Made by a program: the position numbers and the translations under genes
NCBI RefSeq assembly: GCF_001423525.1
Contig: NZ_LMOI01000005.1
Location: 1-64,000 of the forward strand
Direction: 5' to 3'
Length of the DNA stretch: 64,000 bases
From: Arthrobacter sp. Leaf137
GTDB taxonomy: Bacteria > Actinomycetota > Actinomycetes > Actinomycetales > Micrococcaceae
Notes under the pieces: generated by a model
Databases searched by the model: none
Told to the model about the DNA's origin: nothing
What the model saw: only the letters and a program-made list of their open reading frames with translations
Part shown: positions 32,994 to 40,694 of the stretch, piece after piece
How the letters are laid out: each line of letters begins with the position of its first letter
Position numbering within the stretch: position 1 is the stretch's first letter

Positions 32994-33416
32994 ATGAGTG
33001 GAGTAGTCGTTGTAGGCGTGGATGCCAGCGCATCTGCGCGGAAAGCTGCGGAAGTGGCACTGGACCTGGCCGAGTCGCTCGGAGCGTCGCTGCACGTGGT
33101 GACCGGGTTCGAGTCGGAGAGCGCCGAGACCTTCGGTTCAGGCTCCGACCAGGTGACTGTTTTCCGGGGTGACAGCGCCCAGCATGTTGCCGAATCCCTG
33201 GGCGCGTCCAGGCCTGGAGTGGAGGTCACCCACTTCGCTTCCCGCGGAAAGCCGGCCGACTCGCTCATCAAGGAAGCCATCCGCCTGGATGCCCGGCTGA
33301 TCGTGGTGGGCAACCGCAGGATGCGCGGCATCGGCCGGCTCCTGGGCAGCGTGGCCAACAGCGTGGCGCACAACGCCCCGTGCGATGTATACATCGCAAA
33401 CACCTACGAGGACTGA
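32994..33416 (+). CDS. Universal stress protein (UspA family)
   Basis: A 140-residue single-domain UspA protein. It starts SGVVVVGVDASASARKAAEV and has the ATP-binding-type loop in LIVVGNRRMRGIGRLLGSVA followed by NSVAHNAPCDVYI, i.e. a GxxxxxxxGS-like pattern. Cytoplasmic, probably dimeric, induced under stress or growth arrest in relatives. ATG 32994 has GAAGGAG at good spacing. A bidirectional hairpin terminator follows at 33437, shared with the convergent cupin gene. Confidence 0.92.
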   Translation: MSGVVVVGVDASASARKAAEVALDLAESLGASLHVVTGFESESAETFGSGSDQVTVFRGDSAQHVAESLGASRPGVEVTHFASRGKPADSLIKEAIRLDARLIVVGNRRMRGIGRLLGSVANSVAHNAPCDVYIANTYED

Positions 33417-33436
33417 GGCACTTCCCGCACAACGTG

Positions 33437-33474
33437 AAGCGGACGACGGCGGAACTTCCCGCCGTCGTCCGCTT
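33437..33474. terminator. Perfect 16-bp hairpin terminator of the GGACGACG family
   Basis: AAGCGGACGACGGCGG (33437-33452), loop AACTTC, exact complement (33459-33474), then TCGTTTT. Between convergent genes. Confidence 0.85.
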
Positions 33475-33489
33475 TCGTTTTCCGGCCGG

Positions 33490-33885
33490 TCAGGCCAGGT
33501 ACTCGTCGTCGGTGACGTGGTCGAGCCAGGTGACCACCTGCCCGTTCCCGTCGGCTTCCTGCATGGCCACATGCGCCATGAACCGGTCCGGGGTGGCTCC
33601 GTGCCAGTGCTCCTCGCCGGGCTCGATGTAGACGACGTCACCGGGTCGGATTTCCTGGACCTCCCCACCGCGCCGGGCCACGAGGCCGATGCCATCCGTC
33701 ACGTAGAGGGTCTGGCCCTTGGGATGGTGGTGCCAGGCGGTGCGTGCCCCGGGGGCGAACCGGACGTGGGCACAGCCGATGGCTGACTGGTGGTCGGGAT
33801 TACGGATGCCGTCGATCTGCACCGTTCCGGTGAACCATTCTGTCGGCCCGGCCCCGGTCTGGCCGCCGCTCTTGGTGAACTTCAC
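33490..33885 (-). CDS. Cupin domain protein
   Basis: A 131-residue single cupin. Motif 1 has the metal-binding His cluster in RTAWHHHPKGQTLYVTDGIG and motif 2 is PGDVVYIEPGEEHWHGATPD. Start GTG 33885 has AGGAGG five bases upstream (AGGAGGAAAAAGTG). It resembles small cupins linked to carboxymuconolactone decarboxylase-type or oxidoreductase genes. It lies 44 bp after the MFS exporter gene on the same strand and could be co-transcribed with it from the dyad-controlled promoter near 35190. Confidence 0.9.
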   Translation of the reverse strand: MKFTKSGGQTGAGPTEWFTGTVQIDGIRNPDHQSAIGCAHVRFAPGARTAWHHHPKGQTLYVTDGIGLVARRGGEVQEIRPGDVVYIEPGEEHWHGATPDRFMAHVAMQEADGNGQVVTWLDHVTDDEYLA

Positions 33886-33929
33886 TTTTTCCTCCTTGTA
33901 TTCCGGATTAATCGAAAGTCTTGGACGGG

Positions 33930-35165
33930 TCAGCGGGCCCGTCCTCCTGCCCGCGAGGCCTGCAACGCCAGTGCCGCCGCAACTGCAAGAACCGCTGCAC
34001 TCACCAGGAACGTCCCGCGGTGGCCAGTGGCATCGAACAGCACCCCGCCCAGCATGGATCCGATGGCGATGGATGTCTGGACAACGGCGACCATCAGGCC
34101 ACCGCCTGCCTCGGCGTCGTGCGGCATGGCCTTGGCAACCCAGCTCCACCAGCCCACGGGTGCGGCGGTGGCCAGGAGTCCCCACAGCCCCAGGAGGACC
34201 ACGACGGCGGCGATCCAGCCGCCGGACGGAACAAGGGCTGCGGCAATGACTGCCATCAGCACCGGAATGGCAACCAGCGTCCTGTACAGGCCCGTACCCA
34301 GGAAGCGCCCGATCAGCATCGTGCCGGCGAAACCGGCCACACCGATCACCAGCAGCACCAGGGACACGGTGGCGACGCCGGCCAGGGTCACCGTTTCGAG
34401 GAACGGCCGAACGTAGGTAAACAGGATGAACTGACCCATGAAGAAGGCCCCGCAGGCTGCCATCCCCCAGGCGACAGGTCCGTTCCTGAGCGCCTGGAAG
34501 ATTCCGAAAACGCGCACAGTTTTGAGGGGCCGCTCTTCAATCTTCATGGCGGGAAGGCTGATCCACTGCCAGGCCAGGGCGATCAGAGCCACCGGCACAA
34601 GGCAGAAGAACGCGCCGCGCCAGCCCATAAGGGTCCCAAGGTAGCTTCCCAGGGGGGCGGCCAGCACCGTGGCCAGGGCGTTGCCGCCGTTGAAAATGGC
34701 CAGGGCACGCGCCACCTGATGGGCCGGCACCAGGCGCATCGCGGTAGCCGCCGACATGGACCAGAATCCACCGATCACAACGCCAATCAGCGCGCGGCCA
34801 ACCATGAACAGCAGGTACCCGGGCGCAAGGGCCACCAAGGCTCCGGACACCGCCATCAACGCTGTCAGCCCAAGGAGCAGGGTTTTCCGGTTCATGGTGC
34901 CCGCCAGCGCAGACACGGACAGGCTGGTCAGTACGGCGAACAGGCCCGAGATGGCGATGCCCTGCCCCACCATGCCTTCCGAAACCTGGAGGTCGGCCGC
35001 CATCGGGGTGAGCAGGCTGACGGGCATGAATTCCGAGGCGATCAGCGCGAAGACGCACAGGGACATCGCATAGACGCCTCCCCAGCGCGCGGGGTGGTCT
35101 TCGCGGCGGTCTGCGGTGCCGGGCTTACTGGTATCGACAGGTGTTTCTAGGGCCATGGTTTCCAT
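33930..35165 (-). CDS. MFS transporter (drug/sugar efflux type)
   Basis: A 411-residue, 12-helix major facilitator of the DHA1-like class. It shows GTMNRKTLLLGLTALMAVSG (motif A region after helix 2), ALIGVVIGGFWSMSAATAMR (helix 4, reminiscent of AraJ/SotB-type exporters) and WGLLATAAPVGWWSWVAKAM. ATG 35165 or 35156 are both possible; a TAGGAT -10 box is at 35188-35183. Directly upstream lies the palindrome shared with the XRE/MmyB regulator promoter at 24366, suggesting control by that regulator. Substrate unknown. Confidence 0.88.
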   Translation of the reverse strand: METMALETPVDTSKPGTADRREDHPARWGGVYAMSLCVFALIASEFMPVSLLTPMAADLQVSEGMVGQGIAISGLFAVLTSLSVSALAGTMNRKTLLLGLTALMAVSGALVALAPGYLLFMVGRALIGVVIGGFWSMSAATAMRLVPAHQVARALAIFNGGNALATVLAAPLGSYLGTLMGWRGAFFCLVPVALIALAWQWISLPAMKIEERPLKTVRVFGIFQALRNGPVAWGMAACGAFFMGQFILFTYVRPFLETVTLAGVATVSLVLLVIGVAGFAGTMLIGRFLGTGLYRTLVAIPVLMAVIAAALVPSGGWIAAVVVLLGLWGLLATAAPVGWWSWVAKAMPHDAEAGGGLMVAVVQTSIAIGSMLGGVLFDATGHRGTFLVSAAVLAVAAALALQASRAGGRAR

Positions 35166-35182
35166 CAAACAGCCGCTGCGCA

Positions 35183-35188
35183 ATCCTA
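35183..35188 (-). promoter_or_regulatory. -10 box of the MFS promoter
   Basis: TAGGAT on the minus strand, about 18 bp before ATG 35165. The shared palindrome (35198-35219) covers the region where a -35 box would be. Confidence 0.5.
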
Positions 35189-35197
35189 GCGAGGGCC

Positions 35198-35219
35198 CTG
35201 CCTAAACGGGTTACGGCAG
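35198..35219. promoter_or_regulatory. Palindrome shared with the XRE promoter
   Basis: CTGC-CTA-AACGGGTTA-CG-GCAG, preceded by TAGCGAGGGCC exactly as at 24355. Fifteen bases before the centre and AACGGGTTA are identical between the two sites, which lie 10.8 kb apart. Confidence 0.65.
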
Positions 35220-35283
35220 TGCCCCTCTGCACGGGAGGCTCCTGCCGCGGCAACGTCGCCTCGGTCTTCTCCCAGGCGTCCCC

Positions 35284-36186
35284 TCAACCGGGCAGGTTTG
35301 ACCGTACCCGGACCGCCCGGCGTCGTCCGCCTTCTTCTTCTTCCGGGGGTGCCGGCTTGTAGACCCAGGCCACCAGCACTACGGAGATGATCATCAGCAG
35401 GAACCAGGCCACGAGTTTCTCCATGCCCACCGGGTGCCAGCCCGCCATTTGGCTGGGATAGAGCCACGCACCGGACCAGGTGGCGATGTTCTCGGCGATC
35501 CAGATGAACAGCGCCACCAGCAGGAACGAGACCACGAGCGGCATCCGGAACTGCCGCCGGAACACCCGGAAGTGCATCACGCAGCGGCCGAAGACCACTA
35601 CGACGGCGCCGAGCAGCACCCACCGCAGGTCCCAGATGTAGTGGTGGCTGAAGAAGTTGACGTAGATGGCAGAGGCCACGATTGCGGTGATCCACCTGCG
35701 TGGGTAGTTGGCGAACCGGAGGTCGAAGAGCCGGTAGACGCGGACCATGTACGAACCCACGGCCGCGTACATGAAGCCGCTGAAGAGGGGCACGGCGCCG
35801 ATCCGCAGCACGCCTTCGGCCTCGTAGGACCAGGAACCCACGTCCGTTTTGAACAGTTCCATGCAGGTCCCCACCAGGTGGAACAGCACGATGACCCGGA
35901 GTTCCTTCAGGGTTTCGAGTTTGAAGGCAACCATCAGGACCTGGATCACGACGGCGGCGAGGGTCAGGAAGTCGTTGCGGGCCAGCGCCGCGCTGTCCGG
36001 GTACCAGAGGCGGGCCGCCATGAGCACCGACAGGAGGGCCGCCCCGAAGATGCAGGCCCAGCCCTGTTTGAGGCCGAAAACCACGAACTCCGTGAGCCTG
36101 GCTTTGGCGCCGTTGGCCGGAGCGGTGGCGAGGAAGCGGCGGGCACTTTCATCGATCCGCTGCTCAACCGGGGTGGAACTACGCAC
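35284..36186 (-). CDS. DUF817 family membrane protein
   Basis: A 300-residue integral membrane protein with about eight helices. Recognisable DUF817 blocks: EFVVFGLKQGWACIFGAALL, VGTCMELFKTDVGSWSYEAE, and YIWDLRWVLLGAVVVVFGRC. Function unknown. GTG 36186 is chosen because the family N-terminus begins just after it; it overlaps the end of the upstream oxygenase gene by eight bases, so the pair is probably co-translated. The C-terminus is acidic then basic (EEEEGGRRRAVRVR). Confidence 0.88.
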   Translation of the reverse strand: MRSSTPVEQRIDESARRFLATAPANGAKARLTEFVVFGLKQGWACIFGAALLSVLMAARLWYPDSAALARNDFLTLAAVVIQVLMVAFKLETLKELRVIVLFHLVGTCMELFKTDVGSWSYEAEGVLRIGAVPLFSGFMYAAVGSYMVRVYRLFDLRFANYPRRWITAIVASAIYVNFFSHHYIWDLRWVLLGAVVVVFGRCVMHFRVFRRQFRMPLVVSFLLVALFIWIAENIATWSGAWLYPSQMAGWHPVGMEKLVAWFLLMIISVVLVAWVYKPAPPEEEEGGRRRAVRVRSNLPG

Positions 36187-36997
36187 TGACTCCCTGACGC
36201 TTGGCTGACCGGCTGTTCCTGCGGATGTCCTTGTCCAGCTCGCCCAGGAGGTAGTCCTTGAGCCCGTGCCGGATGCCCCGCGGGAGCCTTGGGTAGGTGA
36301 GCGACAGCATCCGCATGGTGCTGTTGAAGCGGCGCTCATGGCGATCGTTCCACGGCAGGCCGAAGTCCTGGCGGATCCGGTCCGGCAGGAACCCTGCGGT
36401 GAGGAACCGGGCCGGCGGAATGATGGCCCGGTACCAGAGGGCGGTGTGCTTGGGGTAGAGCAGGCCGTGCGCCACCCGGATGCCGGCGGGTCCGGCCTGG
36501 AGGGTTGCCACCTGTTCGTCCCAGTAGCGGCCAAACGCGGCCCGGTCCTGCGGCCACATGCCCTCGGGAACCTGCAGGGCGGTGCCGAGCCGCGCGTAGT
36601 CGCGGTACATCGCATCGGCCGTGCCGGCGTCGAGCGGGCCGTAGATCTTCTCGATGACGGTGCGGGCGGTGTCGTAGAGCGTGGCCACCACCCAGAGCTG
36701 GAGTTCGGGATCGTAGGCGCTGTAGCCGGGCGACTCCGCGGTGTCCGGGCGCCGAACCGGAACGTGGGCCCGGTTTACCCGGCGGCGGACTTCCTTTACC
36801 TGTTCGTCGGTGCCGTAGACGATGGCGTACACATAGGTGAGCGTGCCCTTGAGCCGGTTAACCGGGCGGCCCTCAAAGGTGCTGTGTTCCGCCACTCCGC
36901 GTCCCACGGCCGGGTTGGCGAGCTGCAGCAGCAGGGCACGGCCTGCCCCGGCGAGCATGATGCCCTCGCCGCCGAACTCAGCCATTTCCCGAACCAT
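36179..36997 (-). CDS. Oxygenase MpaB family protein (DUF2236)
   Basis: A 272-residue soluble protein. It has the DUF2236 pattern GAGRALLLQLANPAVGRGVA with its EHSTF, LTYVYAIVYGTDEQVKEVRR, and RVNRAHVPVRRP with the conserved NxxHxxV motif, then YDPELQLWVVATLYDTARTV. Family members include fungal mycophenolic-acid MpaB and latex-clearing protein (Lcp, a heme oxygenase), so oxidative chemistry is possible, but substrate and cofactor are unknown here. It is followed by an overlapping DUF817 gene. Confidence 0.88.
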   Translation of the reverse strand: MVREMAEFGGEGIMLAGAGRALLLQLANPAVGRGVAEHSTFEGRPVNRLKGTLTYVYAIVYGTDEQVKEVRRRVNRAHVPVRRPDTAESPGYSAYDPELQLWVVATLYDTARTVIEKIYGPLDAGTADAMYRDYARLGTALQVPEGMWPQDRAAFGRYWDEQVATLQAGPAGIRVAHGLLYPKHTALWYRAIIPPARFLTAGFLPDRIRQDFGLPWNDRHERRFNSTMRMLSLTYPRLPRGIRHGLKDYLLGELDKDIRRNSRSAKRQGVSA

Positions 36998-37191
36998 CCC
37001 AACAGGCTACCGGAGGTAAACAGCACTGTAAGCAGGGGTCGGTACCCGGAAATGCGAGTACCCACCACTCATGCGCTCCGGCCCCGCAGGCACGTACCGT
37101 CCGTTGAAAGTCCTGCCGCAGCATCGCGCAGGTATGCCGACAGCGGGAGGCGCATCATGGGCCGGCAGCGGGACGTGCGGGGTGGAGGACC

Positions 37192-37605
37192 GTGACGCAG
37201 GAAGACGGCTACGCCCTGCCGCTGCTGGACAAGGCGGTGCTGGAACGGCTGCGCTCCGACCTGGACGACGACGAAGGCGTGTGGCAGGTCTTCATCCAGG
37301 ATTTCATCGCCAACCTGCCGCACCGGATCCAGAAGGTACGCCTGACGTTCACTACCGGCGACGCCCCGGGTGCCCTCGATGCCATCCTGAGTTTGAAGAC
37401 GTCCAGCCAGATGATCGGTGCGGAGCGGCTGGCCGGCCTGGCCCTGGAACTCGAGCGGGCGCTGCGCACCGCTGCCCGCGGCAACGGCTCGGCCACCGCA
37501 CTCCCGCGGCTGGCGGCAGAGCACCTGCGGGGCATCAAGCAGTGCGCGGACCAGACCACCAACCTCCTGCGGGCACTGCTGGAGGACCGGCCCGGCGGTT
37601 ACTGA
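37192..37605 (+). CDS. Hpt-like domain protein lacking the phospho-accepting His
   Basis: A 137-residue helical protein with a histidine-phosphotransfer fold: LDDDEGVWQVFIQDFIANLP, then DAILSLKTSSQMIGAERLAG, then a helix with HLRGIKQCADQTTNLLRALL. In true Hpt domains the second block reads A-H-x-L-K-S/T-S; here Leu stands where the His should be (ILSLKTSS), so phosphotransfer is not expected. GTG 37192 has GGAGG upstream. No histidine kinase is nearby. It may be a scaffold or a decoy. Overlaps the convergent small gene by seven bases. Confidence 0.75.
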   Translation: MTQEDGYALPLLDKAVLERLRSDLDDDEGVWQVFIQDFIANLPHRIQKVRLTFTTGDAPGALDAILSLKTSSQMIGAERLAGLALELERALRTAARGNGSATALPRLAAEHLRGIKQCADQTTNLLRALLEDRPGGY

Positions 37606-37742
37606 CGCCCGTCAGGGTGGCTGGCCAGAATCCCGTCGATCCGGTTCAGCAGGCCGGGCCAGCCGCTGCCCATTCCTTCGTAGGCGGTCCGGCCTTCCAT
37701 GGGATGTTTCAAGCGGTGTTCAAGCCGGATGGCGTTGGTCAT
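37599..37742 (-). CDS. Small protein resembling the C-terminus of an SRPBCC protein (possible remnant)
   Basis: A 47-residue product (MTNAIRLEHRLKHPMEGRTA...) whose end, YEGMGSGWPGLLNRIDGILA, resembles the last helix of AHSA1/SRPBCC proteins (xFEGMGxGWPxxLxxL). ATG 37742 has GGAGA upstream. It may be a surviving 3' fragment of an SRPBCC gene with a chance start, or a genuine small protein. Confidence 0.4.
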   Translation of the reverse strand: MTNAIRLEHRLKHPMEGRTAYEGMGSGWPGLLNRIDGILASHPDGRQ

Positions 37743-38010
37743 GGCGGGTCTCCTCGTCCGGGTTCTTACGAACGTGTTTAGCACGCCGGTACGACACCCG
37801 GCCCGCCCAAGCCGGCTGTTTAGCGGCCAGAACGCCGACTCAGCAGAAGGTTCCCGACGGCGGGATACGCCTTCTTCGCAGGCGCCTCGGCAGCGGGGAC
37901 GGACATCAACGGAAAATGTGTCATAGTCCGCCCGGCATTCAATCGCAAAGCTACAGCAGTCCCAATGGTCCCGACCTCGTAGTGTGCTCAGGAACTAGGT
38001 TTACAAGATG

Positions 38011-38346
38011 TCACGTCTGCCCGTAAGCGTCGAGGACGAGGACCATCATGGACGTAACCACCATCGCGAGAAGCGGTATCCAGAACGCGATCCGTCGCTT
38101 GGCGAGCATCACGATCGTGGCTATTGCCGCTGCGAGTGGGATGAGGAAGATCAGAACGTAGGCAGTCGTTGCCGCCCATTGCGGTATCGAACGGCTTCCG
38201 TCCATCCACTCGGACGCGCCGAGGGCGACAATCAAGAACTGCGCGACGGCCACGAACGGCTGCCCAACCAAGATGATGATTGAAAAGACGCGATCGATGA
38301 TCGAGGGCTGTCTGGCACTCCGTTCATCGACCTGTGCTTTTTCCAC
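38011..38346 (-). CDS. Hypothetical small membrane protein
   Basis: A 111-residue protein with three hydrophobic segments (about 22-45, 57-80 and 88-106; AYVLIFLIPLAAAIATIVML is the middle one) after a charged N-terminal tail. No family recognised. It lies eight bp downstream of the 38355 gene on the same strand, probably one transcript. The local GC is lower than in most of the window, which suggests a more recent arrival. Confidence 0.6.
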   Translation of the reverse strand: MEKAQVDERSARQPSIIDRVFSIIILVGQPFVAVAQFLIVALGASEWMDGSRSIPQWAATTAYVLIFLIPLAAAIATIVMLAKRRIAFWIPLLAMVVTSMMVLVLDAYGQT

Positions 38347-38354
38347 TATTCGTC

Positions 38355-38816
38355 CTAACGCATTCTCGAAGTAGCTTTGAGCGGGCCTAAAGTGCTGCTG
38401 ATGCGGGTACCCTGCTCAGTCGTGGCACCCATTACAAGCACACCAAACTCGAACCCTGAATACCGCGTCCGCCTAAACAGACCGGCCTTCGGTTCAGCGT
38501 GCGCACCGGGCCCGACTGCCGATACGAAGACATCGCTGTTCTCGTCACCACTGGCGATGAAGGTCACCCGGCGGTCGAATATCTCCGACTCGAAGCGGGC
38601 TCGTAGCTCAATGACGAACTCGCCACCGGCTTCCACATCTAGATGCAGAACACCTAAGTCGCCAAAGGCAACTTCGCCAGCGGACTTCAGAGTCCCGTCA
38701 GCCTGACGGACCGATATCGTCGCGCGACCTTCCCGAACCTTGCCATCTTTCACCCATGAGACGTCATCACGCGGATAACATCCCAAGGTCACCTCGTCTG
38801 CCTTCACAACACCCAC
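38355..38816 (-). CDS. Hypothetical beta-rich protein
   Basis: A 153-residue soluble protein without signal peptide (MGVVKADEVTLGCYPRDDVS...). Alternating hydrophobic residues in VREGRATISVRQADGTLKSA and GEFVIELRARFESEIFDRRV suggest a mostly beta fold. No family recognised. Probably co-transcribed with the membrane protein at 38011. Codon use is less GC-biased than in neighbouring operons. Confidence 0.6.
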   Translation of the reverse strand: MGVVKADEVTLGCYPRDDVSWVKDGKVREGRATISVRQADGTLKSAGEVAFGDLGVLHLDVEAGGEFVIELRARFESEIFDRRVTFIASGDENSDVFVSAVGPGAHAEPKAGLFRRTRYSGFEFGVLVMGATTEQGTRISSTLGPLKATSRMR

Positions 38817-39095
38817 CCCTTTCCAAAGCTATAGGGCACAACTTACGACGATATTGGAGGGGACTGCCCCCGGTTGGGTTGACTCGTTCACCTAAGTCGC
38901 ACGGTGACCGAAGCGTCCGGTAAAGGATCCCTAAGCGGGCAGGACATTGTTATGTCCGAAACCTCTTACGGTATTGCAACGAAGAACCAGTTTGGATATG
39001 TCGGATCTGATGGAGCACTTTTCCGCCCATAGGGCCCGGACGGTCGCCAAAACTTTCCCACGCAAGATTAGAGCAACTCAGCGTCTTGAAACCCT

Positions 39096-39578
39096 TTATC
39101 GGTGCTGACGCAACTCGTATCCCGTTGCACCCCGAAGCATCCTGATCGTCCAAGGTGGCTCACCGGCAGGCTTGATTGGAACTGCAAGGTATTCCATCTC
39201 GTAGGCAGACGAAAGCGATTTACGGAATACGCGAGTGAACACCTCATTACTCAGCGACTCATAGAGAGCGTGTTCGAATGCATCACTTTGACCAAGTTCG
39301 GTGGTGAGGAACTTCGCCATCTCATGGTTAGCACCAGACATGAACTTCTTGGTCATGGCCTTGCCCCAAACCGCCAGCCCCACAGTCACTAACACCAGCA
39401 CAAGGGCAAAAGGGATGAAACTCTGTGTGGCAAGCAAGACTGCTTCGATGACCACGAACAACAGAAGGATCAACACTGTTGGTATGTGCGCGGCGTTGCG
39501 TTTCTTGAGGATCTCGTCAGGGAGAAGCAACGTGACGTAGGGGCGGTCCGTTTTATCCTTTGAAGCCGCATCATCCAT
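39096..39578 (-). CDS. Hypothetical membrane protein
   Basis: A 160-residue protein with two membrane helices at about 33-52 (VLILLLFVVIEAVLLATQSF) and 56-72, and a cytoplasmic C-terminal part (KFLTTELGQSDAFEHALYES). TAAGGT eight bases before ATG may be the -10 box of a leaderless promoter. Lower GC (near 50%) than typical here. It is followed by 279 bp without a supported gene. No family recognised. Confidence 0.55.
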   Translation of the reverse strand: MDDAASKDKTDRPYVTLLLPDEILKKRNAAHIPTVLILLLFVVIEAVLLATQSFIPFALVLVLVTVGLAVWGKAMTKKFMSGANHEMAKFLTTELGQSDAFEHALYESLSNEVFTRVFRKSLSSAYEMEYLAVPIKPAGEPPWTIRMLRGATGYELRQHR

Positions 39579-39751
39579 ACCTGGCTACCTTACCGGCCGA
39601 CCTGGGCGCACAAGGTCACAGCACCCAATGCTTAGCTGCCTACTCCTGCCGCTGTTCGGGCGTACGAGGTGCTGCGGTTCGACTACGCCACCGACCGTCC
39701 GGGGGTTGATGCGGCTTTACATCTGCCGCGCCGGGTCGGCCGCGCGAGCCC

Positions 39752-40525
39752 CTACGCTCTTAAGCAGAAATAAGCCATCCCGAGTACGCCCCGGTAGCCC
39801 TCTTCATATGCAGCGCGCTGTGCCTCATATCGCTGGCGGACGTGCTCCGCGGCGGGATGGTGGTCATCATGTGCTTCCAGCCAACGGGTGAACCTGCCGC
39901 GATACCCGGCCTCGAAGACGTCCCACTCCTGAACGGTTGCCTGGTCGTCGTCCACCACCTCGAAGCCGGCGGCGCGGATCTGCTCGCGTAACGCATCTTG
40001 CGTGAGGTACTCGTCGTCACGTCCAGCCAGAGGGGCGGTGGCAGCCGGATGAGGTGTTGCTGACCAGATCGCCTCGCCGTAGATGAGTCGGCCGCCGGGA
40101 AGCACCAGTTCTCGAAGGGCACGCAGTGCTGCGGCGTAGTCGAGCGGCTGCGCGTCTTCTACCGGCGGCCCCCAAATCTGGCTCGCGCCGATGCAGATGA
40201 CAGCATCTGCGGAGCGATCCTCGGCTTCCAGCCCAGGCACCGACTCAAACGTCACTCTGTCGAGCAGCCCACGGGTCAAGGCCTGTTGCCTGGCTCGGTC
40301 GATGGACGCGGAAGCAATGTCCACTCCGCGTCCCCGTGCCTGCGGTGCCGACCCCAAAACCCGAAGCAGCAGTTCACCCCATCCGCACCCCATGTCCAGA
40401 ACCTCAGCCGGCGCCGGGTCGGACAGGAACGCCACAAGGTGTGCAGCCCGTTCCTCGGAGAGCGGCGTAAGCCAGGTCAGAGACTCGTAGAGGGGCGGCA
40501 ATTCCAGCGAAGTACTGTCGGTCAT
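39752..40525 (-). CDS. Class I SAM-dependent methyltransferase
   Basis: A 257-residue Rossmann-fold methyltransferase. Motif I is EVLDMGCGWGELLLRVLGSA, motif II has GRGVDIASASIDRARQQALT, then ADAVICIGASQIWG (motif IV region) and LRELVLPGGRLIYGEAIWSA (motif V/VI). The layout fits small-molecule methyltransferases of the type-11/25 class; the acceptor is not predictable. The GC content rises back to the window norm here. Monocistronic; 169 bp separates it from the hydrolase gene at 40695. Confidence 0.85.
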   Translation of the reverse strand: MTDSTSLELPPLYESLTWLTPLSEERAAHLVAFLSDPAPAEVLDMGCGWGELLLRVLGSAPQARGRGVDIASASIDRARQQALTRGLLDRVTFESVPGLEAEDRSADAVICIGASQIWGPPVEDAQPLDYAAALRALRELVLPGGRLIYGEAIWSATPHPAATAPLAGRDDEYLTQDALREQIRAAGFEVVDDDQATVQEWDVFEAGYRGRFTRWLEAHDDHHPAAEHVRQRYEAQRAAYEEGYRGVLGMAYFCLRA

Positions 40526-40643
40526 CCCCAGATGTTCTCACGACACACAAAAGCGACGGCCTGTCCGTAAGCCGGCACAGCCAACGCTTTGAAACCGGCA
40601 CCCCGGCTGCCACCGGCTGTCACCGGCTGGTCCGCAAACGCAG

Positions 40644-40678
40644 GCGGACGACGGCGGGAACCTCCCGCCGTCGTCCGC
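40644..40678. terminator. Perfect 15-bp hairpin terminator of the GGACGACG family
   Basis: GCGGACGACGGCGGG (40644-40658), loop AACCT, exact complement (40664-40678). It lies 17 bp past the stop of the minus-strand hydrolase gene at 40695. Confidence 0.8.
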
Positions 40679-40694
40679 TGCTGTTTGATTTGGC

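Noticed and set aside
35300..35345. A GGCGGACGACGCCGGG half-match to the hairpin family inside the DUF817 gene.
   Set aside because: Only one arm is present; no complementary arm lies nearby, so it is not counted as a family member.
39632..39773. A plus-strand stretch reading AYEVLRFDYATDRPGVDAAL and on to a stop at 39773, with coding-like codon bias.
   Set aside because: It has no start codon (a TAG lies directly before it), is only about 45 codons, and overlaps the methyltransferase end. It may be the tail of a lost gene, but I cannot name a family.
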